From an uncultured Lachnospiraceae bacterium (lineage in GTDB: Bacteria > Bacillota > Clostridia > Lachnospirales > Lachnospiraceae): a stretch of 6,064 nucleotides of DNA. A program made the translations under genes and the position numbers. This document shows positions 5,931-6,064 of the stretch, in pieces (positions within the stretch are counted from its first letter, which is position 1; each line of letters opens with the position of its first letter). Under the pieces are notes generated by a model that was not told the origin of the DNA, did no database searches, and saw only the letters and a program-made list of their open reading frames with translations. Where the stretch lies: the NCBI GenBank assembly GCA_910587155.1, contig CAJULA010000054.1, positions 1-6,064 on the forward strand, in the 5' to 3' direction.

Positions 5931-6064
5931 ATGTCCTGAAAAGACCTGTCTTAGAGACAGCTTCGGAGGAGTCCGGGGAGTGTCGGCGGGTAATTTCCGG
6001 GGAGGGCGAAAGCCCTTCCCTAAGCCCTCGGCGTTTGAGAGCGAAATACACCCTCCGCACAAAA
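5931..6064. other. GC-rich structured non-coding stretch at the right edge
   Basis: I see no credible protein gene here. Hairpins are present at 5946-5960 (CTGTCT-TAG-AGACAG) and 5964-5975 (CGGA-GGAG-TCCG). The strongest is at 5999-6020, where GGGGAGGGC pairs with GCCCTTCCC over 9 bp with one G-U and a GAAA tetraloop. TCCGGGGAG occurs twice, at 5972-5980 and 5996-6004. None is followed by a T-run, so these are not terminators. The stretch could be the leader of a gene beyond the window or a DNA-processing site such as a transfer origin; the sequence does not decide between them. Confidence 0.45.

Noticed and set aside
5820..6062. 80-codon minus-strand open frame at the right edge
   Set aside because: It runs antisense through hairpins and the terminator, has biased Pro/Ser/Arg content typical of shadow frames in GC-rich DNA, and has no visible ribosome binding site within the window.

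Overview
The window looks like part of an integrative or mobilizable element from a Gram-positive, Clostridia-type bacterium, most likely a gut Lachnospiraceae relative. The evidence is a Tn4451/TnpX-type large serine recombinase with a zinc ribbon and basic C-terminal tail, a TnpW-family small protein, strong AGGAGG-like ribosome binding sites, and moderate GC with AT-rich intergenic stretches. This host assignment is an inference from gene families and base use, not from any core housekeeping gene.

Left part (1-1636, minus strand): two leftward genes. The first (1636-1004) encodes a 210-residue sigma-70 region-4-like DNA-binding protein. The second (888 to the left edge, cut off) encodes a protein whose visible end carries a four-cysteine zinc-binding motif. 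The second gene has its own near-consensus promoter (TTGACC, 17-nt spacer, TATAAT) with a small dyad just downstream.

Centre (1637-5639): a 272-nt AT-rich, structured divergent region is followed by a tight rightward gene block. tnpW (1909-2151) overlaps the recombinase gene tnpX (2148-4121) by 4 nt. A ParM/StbA-type actin-like ATPase (best start 4162, stop 5112) follows, and 14 nt later a 170-residue ribbon-helix-helix-like protein (5127-5639) that fits the role of the ParR adaptor. The block therefore pairs excision/integration with a plasmid-type segregation system, which makes sense if the excised circle must be kept during cell division. A hairpin plus T-rich tract (5656-5691) probably ends the transcript.

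Right part (5640-6064): no convincing protein gene, but much structure. Four short hairpins with near-identical arms recur every 28-34 nt (5752-5861), each followed by a degenerate purine-rich tract. The series ends in a strong intrinsic terminator (5880-5930). It may be the centromere-like site (parC) for the adjacent ParM/ParR pair, a small structured RNA, or both. The final 130 nt are GC-rich with further hairpins and a 9-nt direct repeat, possibly a leader or transfer-origin region of the next module.

The most notable unexplained items are the hairpin ladder downstream of the partition genes and the leader upstream of tnpW. That leader has competing hairpins, a 4-codon ORF with an excellent ribosome binding site, and a start-less open frame running into tnpW.
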